Source: Acidimicrobiia bacterium
GTDB taxonomy: Bacteria; Actinomycetota; Acidimicrobiia; Spongiisociales; UBA5794
NCBI GenBank assembly: GCA_030066715.1
Contig: JASJBC010000046.1
Location: forward strand, 1-33,508
DNA length: 33,508 bases
Direction of reading: 5' to 3'
Shown here: in pieces, positions 33,034 to 33,508 of the stretch
Layout: each line of letters opens with the position of its first letter
Position numbering within the stretch: position 1 is the stretch's first letter
Translations under genes and position numbers: made by a program
The notes under the pieces: generated by a model
What the model saw: only the letters and a program-made list of their open reading frames with translations
Told to the model about the DNA's origin: nothing
Databases searched by the model: none

Positions 33034-33062
33034 GACCGCCTGTCCTGCTGGGACGGGCGGTC
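33034..33062 (+). terminator. Hairpin terminator after the ACP gene
   Basis: GACCGCCTGTCC and GGACGGGCGGTC form a 12-bp stem with one G-U pair and a 5-base loop, 44 bases after the ACP stop, followed by TGTCATTT. This probably ends the halogenase-ACP transcript. Confidence 0.8.
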
Positions 33063-33129
33063 TGTCATTTGTGGTCTATTGAGGAGACGGCCCACTTAAC
33101 AACCACACATCACTACGCTCGCTATCGCT

Positions 33130-33508
33130 ATGGAAGCGGCCACACATCGCACCCTCCGGCGAAGGGTCGTCTGGCTGACCGGGTTGGCTCTGGCGGCGAC
33201 TCTTGCGTCTGCGATCCCGCCTCAGGTCGAGCCGGCGGTCGCCTTCGGGGGCAACTGCTCGAACTCATCGGTCGGATACACGCCACTATCGGATAGCGGC
33301 GACCTCTATGCGGCCGGCAACACGATGCCGTCGAGTCATGCGGCGGCGGCGCCCGACATCACCCCGCAGGGCGGCGTCATCGGCGTTGTCTCCCTGGGCA
33401 TGTCCAATGCTGCTCAGGAATGGCAGGCATTCATGGGGATGGCCGAGTCATCTCCGGCTGTGGCGAGCTCTCTCCGGTTTGGCAACGGCTCGATCGGCGG
33501 ACAGACGA
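33130..33508 (+). CDS. Secreted SGNH-hydrolase-like protein, 3' end cut by window edge
   Basis: 126 residues are visible and the frame stays open to the window end. A signal peptide is likely (RRRVVWLTGLALAATLASA, 10-28). After it, DLYAAGNTMPSSHA (58-71) matches the GLYPDGSNDLPADHA motif of the protein at 29999, and GVVSLGMSNAAQEW (85-98) matches its LLSIGVSNT block, with Ser92 as possible nucleophile. It is therefore a paralogue of that surface protein. An in-frame TAA at 33097 limits the start, and ATG 33130 is the first Met; no clear ribosome binding site precedes it, so the mRNA may be leaderless. The catalytic His block and any anchor would lie beyond the window. Confidence 0.75.
   Translation, partial: MEAATHRTLRRRVVWLTGLALAATLASAIPPQVEPAVAFGGNCSNSSVGYTPLSDSGDLYAAGNTMPSSHAAAAPDITPQGGVIGVVSLGMSNAAQEWQAFMGMAESSPAVASSLRFGNGSIGGQT

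Overview
The window looks like high-GC actinobacterial chromosome. GTG starts are frequent, genes are tightly packed with many ATGA/GTGA overlaps, and three secreted SGNH-type proteins occur, two of them with threonine-rich linkers. That last trait is one I associate with Acidimicrobiia-like actinobacteria; the lineage is an inference, not something a marker gene here proves. I see no rRNA, tRNA, CRISPR array, transposase or phage gene. The whole window reads as one large region for making, decorating and exporting a cell-surface polysaccharide or glycolipid, with several enzyme types that are unusual in such loci. No gap between genes exceeds 300 bases.

Left part (1-7000). Two divergent sulfotransferases (the first cut by the window edge) are followed by a translationally coupled pair of alpha/beta-hydrolase-fold proteins that lack the normal Ser nucleophile. 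Next come a Thr-rich lipoprotein with an SGNH-like domain, two related proteins of unknown function (one with a degenerate lipoyl-like C-terminus), and a third sulfotransferase.

Middle part (7000-16400). A secreted protein of about 1630 residues carries SdrD-B-like repeats and two tandem CRTAC1-like (FG-GAP/VCBS plus ASPIC/UnbV) modules, and ends at a strong hairpin. A fourth sulfotransferase follows. Then comes an apparent operon of a TauE/SafE-family permease, a flavin-dependent halogenase-like enzyme and a hydrophobic membrane protein.

Right part (16200-29850). This is the classical polysaccharide section. It holds a Wzy-like polymerase, a GNAT acetyltransferase and a GT4 glycosyltransferase (minus strand), then a polysaccharide deacetylase and a second GT4 (plus strand). 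Back on the minus strand are a Wzz/BY-kinase-like protein with a degenerate P-loop, a WbpM/CapD-type nucleotide-sugar 4,6-dehydratase, a WecA/MraY-type sugar-1-phosphate transferase, a GT4-GNAT fusion and another GT4.

End (29950-33508). A secreted SGNH-like protein with a Thr-rich linker and C-terminal membrane anchor is followed by a second halogenase-like flavoenzyme, an acyl carrier protein, a terminator, and the start of another SGNH-like secreted protein that runs off the window.

How the genes may work together: the dehydratase, priming transferase, four GT domains, polymerase and Wzz-like protein would build a lipid-linked polymer. Deacetylase, GNAT and sulfotransferase enzymes would decorate it. 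The flavoenzyme-ACP pair, the odd hydrolase pair and the SGNH proteins suggest an extra acyl-type (possibly halogenated or oxidised) modification, which is the most novel part of the window.
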